64,000 nt of DNA from Iodidimonas muriae (GCF_014647255.1 NZ_BMOV01000001.1:1-64000); one strand, 5' to 3'; shown: positions 24,697 to 34,530, numbered from the stretch's first letter. A program made the numbers and translations. The notes: generated by a model from the letters alone, not told the origin.

Positions 24697-27026
24697 TGAT
24701 TGTCACCCTCTTTGTCGTCGCTGCCATCGTCCTGCATTTTCTGCATCAGGTTCTGTCCTTGCTTGCGCTTGAACAGTTCCAGACGTGTTTCCACGGGCTT
24801 TCTGGGCCAATAGTTGTTGGACGTATCGGCATCAGCGGTTTCCCGGTTGGGATCAAGGCTGATCTGGCGAATGGTTTTGTCCGTAACAATCAGCTTGGTC
24901 ACATGGGATTGATTGCTGCGCCAGATTTCCGCGGGGATTCTGCGGGTCTCATGGCTGCCATCTTCATAATCGATCCCAAGGATGAGAGGCATGACCAGCC
25001 CGCCCTTATTGCTGAAATCAAGGAAATAAAGATTGGAGCCGAGGTTCAGCAGTTCTTTTTCCCATGGTTCCATATCCGCCATCAGCTTTTCATAGCCTTT
25101 GCGGTCTTTCGGCGCGACGGTGAATTCATCATGCTCGTTGTAGAAATCCAGCAAGTCCGGTTCACGGTCGGTGCGCCGTTCCATGCCATCATTGCGTTGT
25201 GCGGTGATGGACCGTGGCAGGGCGGCTTTTTGGTCGCGCTTCCATGCGGCTTCCACATCGGGGTTTTTGGTGTCGATGGTGGCGCGTGTCACCTGATCGA
25301 GGCTGATATCCACATGGTCGGTGCTATAGAACCAACCCCGCCAGAACCAGTCCAGATCGATGCCGCTGGCATCTTCCATGGTGCGGAAGAAATCCGCAGG
25401 CATGGGGCGTTTGAACCACCAGCGTTGCGCATATTCGCGGAAAGCGAAATCGAAGGCTTCGCGGCCCATGACCGTTTCACGCAGGATGTTGAGCGCAATG
25501 GCGGGTTTGCCATAAGCATTATTGCCAAATTGCAGGATCGATTCCGATTGGGTCATGATCGGCACCTGATTGGGTGAGATCATATAGTCCACGATGTCGT
25601 AGGCATGGCCCCGACGCGAGGGATAATCTTCTTCCCATTCCTGCTCTGCCAAAAATTGCAAGAAGGAATTCAGGCCCTCGTCCATCCATGTCCAGTTGCG
25701 CTCGTCGGAATTGACGATCATGGGGAACCAGTTATGCCCCACTTCATGGATCACCACGCCGATCAGGCCATATTTGGCGCGGCGGGAATAGGTACCGTCT
25801 TCTTCAGGGCGCGGACCATTGGAGGAGATCATGGGATATTCCATGCCGCCGCCGATAGGGCCATTGACGGAAATCGCCACCGGATAGGGATAAGGCACGG
25901 TCATGCGGCCATAGGTTTCCAATGTCTGCAAGATCGCCGGGGTGGAATATTTGTCCCACAAAGGCATGCCTTCGATGGGGTAGAAAGACATGCCCATGAC
26001 GATACGGCCATCACGTTCTTTATGGCCCTGGGCATCCCAGACGAATTTACGGCTGGAGGAAAAGGCAAAATCACGCACATTTTCCGCCTTGAAATGCCAT
26101 GTGCGGGTTTTGTCGGTGCCTTCTTTTTGATTGTCTTCGGCTTCTTCACGGGTGACGATGAAAACGGGCTTTTTGGCGGTTTTGGCTTTTTCCAAACGAT
26201 CGCGTTGCTTTTTGCTCAGCACATCTTGAGGATTTTGCAAAACGCCGGTAGAGGCCACGATATGGTCGGCCGGAACGGTGATTTCCACATCATAATTGCC
26301 AAATTCAAGGGTGAATTCGCCACGACCAAGGAATGCCTTGGTGTTCCAGCCATGCACATCGGTATAGGCCACCATGCGGGGGAACCATTGGGCGATGAAA
26401 TAGACGTAATTGCCATCGTCCTTGAAATATTCCCAGCCGCCCCGGGCGCTCATGGCTTTGCCTTCGGGGATTTTATAGTGCCAGTCGATGGAAAATTCCA
26501 TGGTTTCCCCGGCCGCCAAAGGCGTGGGCAGATCAATGCGCATCACTGTGTCGCGCACGATATGGGGCAGGGATGCACCATTTTTGTCTTTTACGGATGT
26601 GATCTTGTGACCAAGCGTGCCTTCATCGGCGATCATCAGCATACGCAAGGCGTTCATGCTCATATCGGTTTTCGAGGCCTGGGTCAGCGTTGCCCAGGCA
26701 TTGGAATGCTTGGCAAAGCGGTTCTGGTCCAGTTGCAGCCACAAATAAGACAATGTATCGGGTGAATTGTTCTTGTATGTGATGGTTTCGGAACCGGTCA
26801 GGGTTTGTGTTTCATCATCAATGGAAACGCGGATCTTATAATCGGCTTCCTGTTGCCAATAGGCATGGCCGGGCGCACCCGATCCTGCGCGATAGCTTGT
26901 GGGTGTGGGCCAGATTTCTTCCATCTGACGGAAGGCATCATGATGGCCGTTTTTGGTTTGCTGTATGGGGTGTGCAAAGGCGGAGGCCGCTACAAAAAGC
27001 AGGGGCAACAGAAGAAAGATGCGCAT
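24693..27026 (-). CDS. M1-family zinc metallopeptidase, copy B
   Basis: 777 residues, signal peptide ending near ASAFAHP. HEVGH at 427-431 and Glu450 (WMDEGLNSF) form the M1 zinc site; GMEYPM is the GAMEN-equivalent. First gene of a three-gene operon (copy B, copy A, DUF6702) linked by overlaps. The mature N-termini of both copies share NGHHDAFRQMEE / AGHHDAFRQMEE and a WPTPT motif. The C-terminus ends in a charged tail. The tandem arrangement points to duplication, and the shared tract to later conversion. Confidence 0.88.
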   Translation of the reverse strand: MRIFLLLPLLFVAASAFAHPIQQTKNGHHDAFRQMEEIWPTPTSYRAGSGAPGHAYWQQEADYKIRVSIDDETQTLTGSETITYKNNSPDTLSYLWLQLDQNRFAKHSNAWATLTQASKTDMSMNALRMLMIADEGTLGHKITSVKDKNGASLPHIVRDTVMRIDLPTPLAAGETMEFSIDWHYKIPEGKAMSARGGWEYFKDDGNYVYFIAQWFPRMVAYTDVHGWNTKAFLGRGEFTLEFGNYDVEITVPADHIVASTGVLQNPQDVLSKKQRDRLEKAKTAKKPVFIVTREEAEDNQKEGTDKTRTWHFKAENVRDFAFSSSRKFVWDAQGHKERDGRIVMGMSFYPIEGMPLWDKYSTPAILQTLETYGRMTVPYPYPVAISVNGPIGGGMEYPMISSNGPRPEEDGTYSRRAKYGLIGVVIHEVGHNWFPMIVNSDERNWTWMDEGLNSFLQFLAEQEWEEDYPSRRGHAYDIVDYMISPNQVPIMTQSESILQFGNNAYGKPAIALNILRETVMGREAFDFAFREYAQRWWFKRPMPADFFRTMEDASGIDLDWFWRGWFYSTDHVDISLDQVTRATIDTKNPDVEAAWKRDQKAALPRSITAQRNDGMERRTDREPDLLDFYNEHDEFTVAPKDRKGYEKLMADMEPWEKELLNLGSNLYFLDFSNKGGLVMPLILGIDYEDGSHETRRIPAEIWRSNQSHVTKLIVTDKTIRQISLDPNRETADADTSNNYWPRKPVETRLELFKRKQGQNLMQKMQDDGSDDKEGDNQ
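24954..25400. repeat. Near-identical tract shared by the two M1 peptidase genes, copy B
   Basis: Partner of 22618-23064. A second, shorter patch of high similarity lies around the zinc site (about 25697-25806 versus 23361-23470), where strong protein constraint could also explain it. Confidence 0.85.
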
Positions 27027-27226
27027 GAAACATGTCCCTTGAGAGTGTCTGGCTTTTGCCGGATCGCAATTTCTTATTTGAGTCCTTTTAAAGACTAGCC
27101 GAAGAATGGACCAGATCGCAATGCTACTTGTTATTGGTCGGCAGACACAAAGATATCAATATGAGATCCTATTGCGGAATCTATGTGAAATGACAGTGGC
27201 TTGGGATTGTCCCGAAGGAAAATATA

Positions 27227-28804
27227 ATGGCGGACCAGACGAAAAAGCGTACATTATTCGTACGGCAAGCGCAGTTCGCGGATATCGACGCGATCGTGGC
27301 TTTGTTGAAAAAAGCCTATCCCACCATGGAAACCATGGTGCCGGAAAATCTGCGAGGCCCTTTGAGTCGCTTTCCGCAGGGGCAGTTCGTTGCTCTTTAT
27401 GACGGGGCGATCGTGGGGGTGTGCCTTACGTTTCTTGTCAGTGAAGATATTGCGCTCAAGCCTCATAGTTGGTCGGAAATCACGGGCAATGGCTTTGCTT
27501 CGCGCCATGATCCCGACGGGGATGTGCTCTATGGCATGGAAGTGGCCGTGGACCCCGATGCGCGCGGCCTGAAAATCGGCCAAAGGCTTTATGATGCCCG
27601 CAAAAAGCTGGTGCGAGAGCTGAAAATCAAAGGAATTGTATTTGCCGGACGGATGCCCGGCTATGCCCGCCGTCGCCGCCGCTTTTCAAGTCCGGAAGCC
27701 TATCTGGAAGCGGCAGAAAACCGGCAGGTGCGTGATTCCGTTTTGGGATTTCAATTGCGCAATGGCTTCAAACCGGTGCGGATATTGAAGAATTATCTGC
27801 CCATGGACAAAGAAAGCATGGGCTTTGCAGCCTTGATGGAATGGCGCAATCCCGATATCGCCAATACCGAGCAGACCAAAGGCGTGCACAGCACCCGGTC
27901 TGGCGGGCGTCCGGTGCGGGTGGCCACGGTCCAGATGAAAATGCGTGCGGTTACATCCTTTGACGGGTTTTTGAGCAATGTGGCGTATTTCGCCGAGGTG
28001 GCCAGCGATTATCATGCCGATTTCGTGGTGTTCCCGGAATTGTTCACGCTGCAGCTTTTGTCTGCCGAGCCAAAGAAACTGACCCCGCAAGAAGGCATCG
28101 AAGCCCTGACAAAATATGCCGCGCAATTTCGCGAAACATTGCGGGATATGGCCATGCGCCTCAATATCAATATCATCGGTGGCTCGACGCCGGTGCGCAT
28201 GGATAATGGGGATGTGAAAAACATCAGCTATGTGTTTTTGCGCGATGGCGCGGTACACGCGCAGGATAAAATCCATCCCACGCCCAATGAACGGTTTTGG
28301 TGGAATATCAAAGGCGGCTCGAAAGTGGCGGCCATTCCCACCGATTGCGGCATGATCGGGGTGCTGATTTGCTATGATAGCGAATTCCCGGAATTGGCGC
28401 GCCGCTTGGTGGATCAGGGCGCCTTGATCCTGTTCGTGCCTTTTTGCACCGATGAACGGCAAAGCTATTTGCGGGTGCGTTATTGCGCCCAGGCTCGCGC
28501 CGTTGAAAATCAAAGCTATGTGGTTTTGGCGGGCAATGTGGGGAATTTGCCCAATGTGGAAAATATGGACATTCAATATGCCCAAAGCTGCATCTTGACC
28601 CCGTGCGACTTTCCCTTTGCCCGTGATGGTATTGCCGCCGATACCACCCCCAATTCGGAAACCGTGGCCTTTGCCGATCTGCATCTGGATGATCTGGTGC
28701 GGGCGCGCAATTCGGGAACGGTGACCAATCTCAAGGACCGGCGCTATGATCTTTACCGTATCGATTGGGAACGCAAAGAAGCAGAAGAGGCCGAAGAAAA
28801 CTAG
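27227..28804 (+). CDS. Fused GNAT acetyltransferase and nitrilase-superfamily amidohydrolase
   Basis: 525 residues, two domains. Residues about 8-200 are a GNAT N-acetyltransferase (YGMEVAVDPDARGLKIGQRLYD is the acetyl-CoA loop). Residues about 229-510 are a carbon-nitrogen hydrolase with the Glu271-Lys348-Cys382 triad (FPELF, DKIHPT, ICYDSEFPE). This fusion is a known architecture, but its substrate is not established; an acylated amine made by one half and hydrolysed by the other is one idea. GAAGGA lies 7 nt before the ATG. No obvious operon partner. Confidence 0.9.
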   Translation: MADQTKKRTLFVRQAQFADIDAIVALLKKAYPTMETMVPENLRGPLSRFPQGQFVALYDGAIVGVCLTFLVSEDIALKPHSWSEITGNGFASRHDPDGDVLYGMEVAVDPDARGLKIGQRLYDARKKLVRELKIKGIVFAGRMPGYARRRRRFSSPEAYLEAAENRQVRDSVLGFQLRNGFKPVRILKNYLPMDKESMGFAALMEWRNPDIANTEQTKGVHSTRSGGRPVRVATVQMKMRAVTSFDGFLSNVAYFAEVASDYHADFVVFPELFTLQLLSAEPKKLTPQEGIEALTKYAAQFRETLRDMAMRLNINIIGGSTPVRMDNGDVKNISYVFLRDGAVHAQDKIHPTPNERFWWNIKGGSKVAAIPTDCGMIGVLICYDSEFPELARRLVDQGALILFVPFCTDERQSYLRVRYCAQARAVENQSYVVLAGNVGNLPNVENMDIQYAQSCILTPCDFPFARDGIAADTTPNSETVAFADLHLDDLVRARNSGTVTNLKDRRYDLYRIDWERKEAEEAEEN

Positions 28805-28820
28805 GGCTTAGGGGCTGATC

Positions 28821-29744
28821 CTAATCATACGGGTGATCGGCACATCCTTCGCGTTCGATCTGGATGGTGGAATGGGTGATGCCATAGTGGTCTGACAGAA
28901 ATCTCTTGATGCGTATCAGAGTGTCGTCGGTATTGTCTTTGGTGTTGATTTCGATATGAACGGTCAGCATGGGGCGTTCCATCGTTAACAGCCACACATG
29001 CAAATGATGCACACCGGTCACCTGCGGGATGGTCTGGATTAGCTTGTCGCGCAATTCATCAAGATCCAGATGTTCCGGCGCGCCTTCCATCAGGATATTC
29101 AGGGTGCGTTTTGTCAAAGACCATCCCGCCCGCACCAAAAGCATCGCCACCAGCAAGGACAGGATCGGGTCGATGGGGGTCCATCCGGTGTACACAATCA
29201 CAAGACCGGCGATGATGGCGGCAATGGAGCCAAGAATATCGCCAATGACATGCCATAAAGCGGCGCGGATATTGAGATTGTCCTGATCCGCCCCGTGCAA
29301 CATGCGAAAGGCCACCAGATTGACCAGGAGGCCGACAATCGCCACAGCCAGCATTGGCCCACCCAGCACCGGGGGCGGGGTGATCAGGCGCTCCACCGCT
29401 TCCCAAAGTATCCATCCGACCAAAATCAGCAGAGCAAGGCCGTTTATGAAGGCGGCCACCACCTCGAACCGGTAATAGCCATAGGTTTTGGCATGATCGG
29501 TGGGCCTGCGCGACAGGCGAAAGGCTGTCCATGCCAAAGCAAGGGCCGCCGCATCGGTCAGCATATGCCCCGCATCGGCCAAAAGGGCCAAGGAGCCGGA
29601 AAACAGGGCGCCTGCCACCTCTACCAGCATGAAACCGGCGATTAAAAGCATGGCCCAAAAGGTGCGCCGTTCATTGCGGCTGTCTATGGGGCCGGAATGG
29701 TGATGGTGCGGATGGTTATGATGATGCGCGTTCTGGCTGGCCAT
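28821..29744 (-). CDS. Cation diffusion facilitator (CzcD/ZitB-type) metal exporter
   Basis: 307 residues, six transmembrane helices. Eight histidines fall within residues 7-16, a probable zinc-binding tail. The metal site is HxxxD in TM2 (DAGHMLTDA) and HxxxD in TM5 (WHVIGD), the Zn/Cd-type pattern. The C-terminal cytosolic domain is the CDF dimerisation fold (VTGVHHLHVWLL). It exports Zn2+ or related ions in exchange for protons. A zur/ZnuD module lies about 3 kb downstream, but the two are not in one operon. Confidence 0.93.
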   Translation of the reverse strand: MASQNAHHHNHPHHHHSGPIDSRNERRTFWAMLLIAGFMLVEVAGALFSGSLALLADAGHMLTDAAALALAWTAFRLSRRPTDHAKTYGYYRFEVVAAFINGLALLILVGWILWEAVERLITPPPVLGGPMLAVAIVGLLVNLVAFRMLHGADQDNLNIRAALWHVIGDILGSIAAIIAGLVIVYTGWTPIDPILSLLVAMLLVRAGWSLTKRTLNILMEGAPEHLDLDELRDKLIQTIPQVTGVHHLHVWLLTMERPMLTVHIEINTKDNTDDTLIRIKRFLSDHYGITHSTIQIEREGCADHPYD

Positions 29745-29896
29745 GGACTTTGTTCGGCTGAAAACGGGGTGTCAGCCTCGCGCGGGGAAGGCTTGGGGTC
29801 AAGAGCCGCTTTGACAGACTGCAAATGGCACGCCATCCTGAAGCCGCCTTGCAGCCTGATCGTGCTTGCGACACCACAAAAGGGGAGACACAAACC

Positions 29897-31225
29897 ATGT
29901 CGGACCGCTGGAGATCACTGATTGTCCCTGCTTTGCTTTTGGCGTCTGCGCCACTTGCCGCCCAAAGCCAGACGGATGCAGAAATCCACAAGGCCGTGGC
30001 ATCGGATTATGTCTATCTGGAAAATCTGTATACGCATCTTCATGCCAATCCCGAACTTTCCTTCCAAGAGGCCAATTCGGCAGCACGGATGACAGAAGAG
30101 CTGCAATCATTGGGCTTCGAGGTGACGCCCAATGTGGGAGGGCACGGCCTTGTGGGTGTTTTGAAAAATGGCGAAGGACCAACATTATTGATTCGCGCCG
30201 ATATGGATGCGTTGCCGGTGCAGGAAATGACCGGAAAACCTTATGCGTCAAGCGTTACGGCTGTGGAGCAAAACGGTCAGGACGTGCATGTGATGCACGC
30301 TTGCGGTCATGATGTGCACATGACGGTGTTTGTGGGTACGGCGCGGCGTCTGGCGGCCATGAAAGATCAATGGTCCGGAACTTTGGTGATGATAGGCCAA
30401 CCGGCGGAAGAGCGCGGAGCCGGGGCCAAAGCGATGATCTCAGACGGATTGTTCCAGCGCTTTCCCCGCCCTGATTATAATATCGCGCTCCATGTCAGTT
30501 CTTCTTTGGAAGCGGGGCGGATTGCCTATGTGCCGGGCTTTGCGCTGGCCAATGTGGATTCGGTGGACATCACGGTGAAGGGTGTGGGCGGCCATGGGGC
30601 CTATCCCCACAGCACCAAAGACCCGATCGTTCTTGCCAGCCAGATCGTGATGGGGCTGCAAACCATTGCCAGCCGTGAAGTGAATCCGCAGGATTCGGTG
30701 GTGGTGACTGTCGGCTCCATCCATGGCGGTGCCAAGCACAATGTGATCAGCGATCAGGTGAAGATGCAGCTTACGGTGCGGAGCTATTCCGATGAAACCC
30801 GCGCCCATGTGCTTAATGCGATCGAACGCATTGCCCATAATACGGCCCGCGCGTTCGGCCTTCCCGGTGATCTGCTGCCGGTGGTCGAGGTGAAAGATGA
30901 ATATACACCGGCCACCTATAATGATCCGCAGCTTACCAATCGCTTGGCAAAGGCTTTGTCGGACCATCTGGGGGCGGAAAATGTGGTGGAAAGCAATCCG
31001 GTCATGGGGGGAGAGGATTTCGGGCGCTATGGCCGTGAAGGCATCCCCAGCGTGATTTTCTGGTTGGGCGCGGTCGAGCCGGAAAGGGTGGCGGCGGCCC
31101 GTCGCGGCGAGATTTCGTTGCCGTCTCTACATTCGCCTTATTTCGCACCTTTGCCTGAACCGACCATCAAAACCGGGGTTGCGGCCATGACCCATGCGGC
31201 ATTCACGCTATTTGGTGGGGAATAG
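29897..31225 (+). CDS. Exported M20-family amidohydrolase
   Basis: 442 residues with a signal peptide ending near PLAAQSQ. The M20/peptidase D family metal-binding motifs are visible: IRADMDALP, HACGHDVHM, and the C-terminal MGGEDFGRYG. The lid domain contains KGVGGHGAYPH. Related enzymes hydrolyse amide bonds of N-acyl amino acids (hippurate hydrolase, IAA-amino acid hydrolase); being exported suggests nutrient scavenging. AAGGGGAG upstream supports the ATG at 29897 over the longer open frame. Confidence 0.92.
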   Translation: MSDRWRSLIVPALLLASAPLAAQSQTDAEIHKAVASDYVYLENLYTHLHANPELSFQEANSAARMTEELQSLGFEVTPNVGGHGLVGVLKNGEGPTLLIRADMDALPVQEMTGKPYASSVTAVEQNGQDVHVMHACGHDVHMTVFVGTARRLAAMKDQWSGTLVMIGQPAEERGAGAKAMISDGLFQRFPRPDYNIALHVSSSLEAGRIAYVPGFALANVDSVDITVKGVGGHGAYPHSTKDPIVLASQIVMGLQTIASREVNPQDSVVVTVGSIHGGAKHNVISDQVKMQLTVRSYSDETRAHVLNAIERIAHNTARAFGLPGDLLPVVEVKDEYTPATYNDPQLTNRLAKALSDHLGAENVVESNPVMGGEDFGRYGREGIPSVIFWLGAVEPERVAAARRGEISLPSLHSPYFAPLPEPTIKTGVAAMTHAAFTLFGGE

Positions 31226-31352
31226 GCGTTTTTTGCACTGTGATTATAAGGAGGCGTATCCGAAAAGCATGCGGCATGGATTGACCTTTATGAAGGGAAG
31301 GGTTCATGCTGGTGACATCATATGACCGATATCCAAGGAGAGGAGAGCATCC

Positions 31353-31736
31353 ATGTCTTCAAATGCCTTGTCTGTGGTTTTTCGCGGTCTTGACCATTCC
31401 GATAGTCTGGAAAAGCGCATTCGCGCGGAATCGGAAAAGCTGGCGCGATTTTTCGATCGCATCACCGGTGGTACGGTCACGGTGGAATTGCCCCACCGTC
31501 ATGAAGGAAAGTCTCAAAAATTCAGCGTTCATATCCATCTGACCATGGCCGGTCTTGATGATGTGACGGTCAGCCATGAATCCGGCCCGAAATCTGTGCA
31601 TGAAGATGCGTACAAGGCCGTGCATGATGCCTTCGCCGCCGCAAAACGGCAGTTGAAAGACAAGGTGAATCGTATGCAGGACAAGAAAACCAGGCAGCAA
31701 GCCGATATTGCTTTTAGTGCATCCGGTGGAGTTTAG
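31353..31736 (+). CDS. hpf: Ribosome hibernation-promoting factor, short form
   Basis: 127 residues with a single S30AE domain (SEKLARFFDRITGGTVTVELPHRH, then DVTVSHES and a C-terminal DKVNRMQDKK). The long-form C-terminal dimerisation domain is absent. It binds the 30S decoding site in stationary phase and inactivates ribosomes. AGGAGAGGAG lies just upstream. In many Alphaproteobacteria hpf sits after rpoN; here it does not. Confidence 0.88.
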   Translation: MSSNALSVVFRGLDHSDSLEKRIRAESEKLARFFDRITGGTVTVELPHRHEGKSQKFSVHIHLTMAGLDDVTVSHESGPKSVHEDAYKAVHDAFAAAKRQLKDKVNRMQDKKTRQQADIAFSASGGV

Positions 31737-31787
31737 GCGCTGGCATAATAGATCGCTGTAGCGCTTCGTTTGACGAAAGGAGTGTCT

Positions 31788-32198
31788 ATGATCCCCGGCA
31801 AAAGCCCCTCAGGGCAATTGGAAGACGATGAAAGTCTGCTTAATGTCACGGTAAGCACCGTATCGCACATCATTGAACGGGCGCAGGAAGCCTATGCGGA
31901 TATGCCGCAAGATGATGACAGTGATGTGGATGTCACCGAACGCCGTGGTGCGGAAGCCGATTTCAATGAACTGGCCTTGCTTATCGACGATCTGAACGAA
32001 GAAGAACGGATCGATCTGGTGGTTCTGATGTGGGTGGGACGAGGCACATTCGGTCCAGATGAGCTTGAACAGGCCCGGCGTGATGCCAGCCGCGAGGCAA
32101 CCCACGCCACATCCGAATATCTGCTGTCCACGCCTTTGGTGGCGGTCTATCTGGCCGATGGGCTGGAAGCCTTCGGCTTGGAAGTCGAAGCCGATTGA
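31788..32198 (+). CDS. DUF3775 domain-containing protein
   Basis: 136 residues, very acidic. The core (ELALLIDDLNEEERIDLVVLMWVGRG and ATSEYLLSTPLVAVYLADGLEAFG) matches DUF3775, a small helical cytosolic family of unknown function found mostly in Proteobacteria. AAAGGAG at 31776-31782 lies 5 nt before the ATG at 31788, which decides the start over the longer open frame. It may be co-transcribed with hpf, 51 nt upstream. Confidence 0.85.
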   Translation: MIPGKSPSGQLEDDESLLNVTVSTVSHIIERAQEAYADMPQDDDSDVDVTERRGAEADFNELALLIDDLNEEERIDLVVLMWVGRGTFGPDELEQARRDASREATHATSEYLLSTPLVAVYLADGLEAFGLEVEAD

Positions 32199-32269
32199 AT
32201 GGCTGGAAAGGCTTGCGGGCGGCGGTTTTCATAAGGGCCGCCGCCCGCAGGATTTTGGCATGAAATGCG

Positions 32270-34369
32270 TTAGAAACCGGCCCGCAGTGTAAAGCGGATA
32301 GAGCGGCCCGGTGCCGGCACCAAATCTTTCAGGAAGCTGGTGTGATAGCGAATATCGCTGTCGGTCAAATTGCGTCCTTCGATCATCAAGGTGATATCGC
32401 GTCCATCAAAGGGATGGATGGACACGGTGGTTCCCAACACGAAATAATCATCGGTGGGCCGTTCAAAGGCGGCAATATCGTTTTGTTTTGCTGCATATTC
32501 ACCAGATAGGTGAATATCGAACCAATGGCTTTGATACTCGGCCCCCAATTGGACGGACAAGGGGGGAATACGCGGCAAAGGGGTGCCCTCGCTGCGGTTT
32601 TTGGCTTCCACCATATCAAAGACGGCATTGAGCTTGATGGCCCGTTCACCGGATTGCCACAGCAGATAATCCGCTTCCATTTCCAGCCCGTAAAAACGCG
32701 CTTGGGTGGCGGAAAATTGCGCTACAGGCAAATTATCCTCTGTCTCGCCGGTAAAGCGTTCGAAGATGAAATCATCATAGGCGGTATAAAAGCCATTCAG
32801 GATGAATGTCAGCGCCCCACTGTTCTTTTTCAGGCTGAGTTCCAACCCTTTGGCTGTTTCCTCCCCCAAAGTTTCATCGCCGAGTTCAAAGGTGAAGCTG
32901 GCCAGATGGGGCCCATTGGAGAACAGCTCGTCGGCATTGGGGGCGCGCTCGGTGCGAAAGCCATTGGCTCCGATCAAAAATCCCGCCCCCAGATCATAGG
33001 AAACACCCGCAGACAGGCTGATGCCGGTGAAGCTGCGATCAATGGATTGTGTGACGGATTCAACCGTCTGACGATCCAGTCTCAGGCCCGCATCCACATG
33101 CCAAGCGCCGGTTTCGATGCTTTGATAGCTGTAAAGCCCCCATTGCATCGTTTCATTGGGCGGCACGAAGGCTTCCAGACCAATGGCTTCAAAATCGCGG
33201 CTGCGCAAATGCACGCCGCTGGTGCCGGACCATCCATGTCTGTTCTTTTGGGTCAGGTCCAGCCGTGCTTCCCATTCTTCGTTTAAAAACAGGGTGCCGA
33301 TTTCATCGCCTTCCAACTCGGCCTGATCATAATCGCCATAGCCAAAACGCATGCTGGCCTTTTCAAAGATTGCAAAGGGCTTTGTCCATTCACCGATCAC
33401 GTCAACGCGCAGTTGTTCGATGTCGATACGAACGCCTTCTTCCTCTTCGCTTTCTCCTTCTTCGCCTTCAAGGGCAACGGGGATGCCGTAAACAGTGTCC
33501 AGATGGCTTATCGATGCGCCGATAAAGCCATTGTCTCCCACATAGGAAAGCCCGCCTGTGCCGCCCCAGCTTTCAATGCCGGAATTATTGGCACGGCCAA
33601 ACGGCTCGTCCTCGCCTTCGGGCAAGGGATTGTCGAGGCGCTCTTGCTCGGAGCGTAAAAATCCCGGCGCTGTGAAATCCCGATGATTGCGGTAAAAGCC
33701 GTCCAGATGGGCCATCCACCCGCCGGTGATATTCAGATCAAGGGCGCCGCTATTCACCACTTCATCGGCATTGGTGCCATAGCTGGACCGTATGAACCCG
33801 TCTGCTTTTCCGTCTTCTGGAAGGGTGCGCGGCACCCGATTGTCGGTGACATTCACAACGCCTGCAATGGCATTGGCCCCATAGATCAAGGTGGCGGGGC
33901 CGCGCACCACTTCGATCCGCTTGGCGGCGGAAAGATCCAGCGCCACCGCATGATCGGGGCTGGTGGTCGATGCATCGAAACTGCCCAGATCATTGATCAA
34001 AACGCGCAGGCGGTCACCGGAAAGCCCCCGGATCACCGGACGGCTGGCCCCTTGGCCGAAGGCGGTTTGGGATAAGCCCGGCAAACGGTCGAGACTGTCG
34101 CCAATGGTGGCCCGCACCGCTTGTTCCAGATCCTCACCGGTCAGAACCGAGGTGCCTTGCAACACATCATAACGTGATCGCGCACCGGGATGGGCGGTGA
34201 CGATGATTTCTTCCAGCCCGCCCGTGTTATGGCCCAGATGGGTTTGGTCGGATTGGCTTTCCAAGGGGCGATCTTGCTGCAATTCTGCAGTGTTTGCCAA
34301 AACGTCAGGGGCAACAGATGCCCCGGTGAGTATGGCGCCGAGCAATAATCTGGTGTGGTGAGAGCGCAT
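32270..34369 (-). CDS. ZnuD-like TonB-dependent outer-membrane receptor, probably for zinc
   Basis: 699 residues: signal peptide, plug domain (EEIIVTAHPG ... ASRPVIRGLSGDRLRVL ... SPDHAVALD ... VVRGPATLIYGANAIAGVVNV), then a 22-strand-type barrel ending in the C-terminal Phe (FTLRAGF). The plug is of the ZnuD zinc-receptor type. An acidic run (EGEEGESEEEEG, residues 301-312) lies in a predicted extracellular loop, where ZnuD proteins often carry metal-collecting acidic or His-rich segments. It is divergent from zur with an inverted repeat between, consistent with zinc-repressed expression. Confidence 0.87.
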   Translation of the reverse strand: MRSHHTRLLLGAILTGASVAPDVLANTAELQQDRPLESQSDQTHLGHNTGGLEEIIVTAHPGARSRYDVLQGTSVLTGEDLEQAVRATIGDSLDRLPGLSQTAFGQGASRPVIRGLSGDRLRVLINDLGSFDASTTSPDHAVALDLSAAKRIEVVRGPATLIYGANAIAGVVNVTDNRVPRTLPEDGKADGFIRSSYGTNADEVVNSGALDLNITGGWMAHLDGFYRNHRDFTAPGFLRSEQERLDNPLPEGEDEPFGRANNSGIESWGGTGGLSYVGDNGFIGASISHLDTVYGIPVALEGEEGESEEEEGVRIDIEQLRVDVIGEWTKPFAIFEKASMRFGYGDYDQAELEGDEIGTLFLNEEWEARLDLTQKNRHGWSGTSGVHLRSRDFEAIGLEAFVPPNETMQWGLYSYQSIETGAWHVDAGLRLDRQTVESVTQSIDRSFTGISLSAGVSYDLGAGFLIGANGFRTERAPNADELFSNGPHLASFTFELGDETLGEETAKGLELSLKKNSGALTFILNGFYTAYDDFIFERFTGETEDNLPVAQFSATQARFYGLEMEADYLLWQSGERAIKLNAVFDMVEAKNRSEGTPLPRIPPLSVQLGAEYQSHWFDIHLSGEYAAKQNDIAAFERPTDDYFVLGTTVSIHPFDGRDITLMIEGRNLTDSDIRYHTSFLKDLVPAPGRSIRFTLRAGF

Positions 34370-34403
34370 GAACCGGCATCCCTTTTTTTGTGACAGGGCT
34401 TTT

Positions 34404-34422
34404 GTAATGTTATATTATCACA
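34404..34422 (-). promoter_or_regulatory. Putative Zur operator between the zinc receptor and zur
   Basis: TGTTATA (34408-34414), one central base, TATCACA (34416-34422): an inverted repeat matching at 6 of 7 paired positions, preceded by GTAA. It resembles the AT-rich palindromic Zur boxes (GTTATA-N-TATAAC type) and lies 35-53 nt upstream of the receptor start, in its promoter area. A TTGACG on the minus strand (34432-34427) could be part of the promoter but lacks a well-spaced -10. Confidence 0.55.
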
Positions 34423-34530
34423 CTTACGTCAAGTCTTGACTGCATCCCCGCCATATTTCTGTGAAGGAAGGGAAATTGGGTAGAGATGCGACCATCGATT
34501 GTTTAAGCTTGCCGCTGATCAAAAGGAGAT

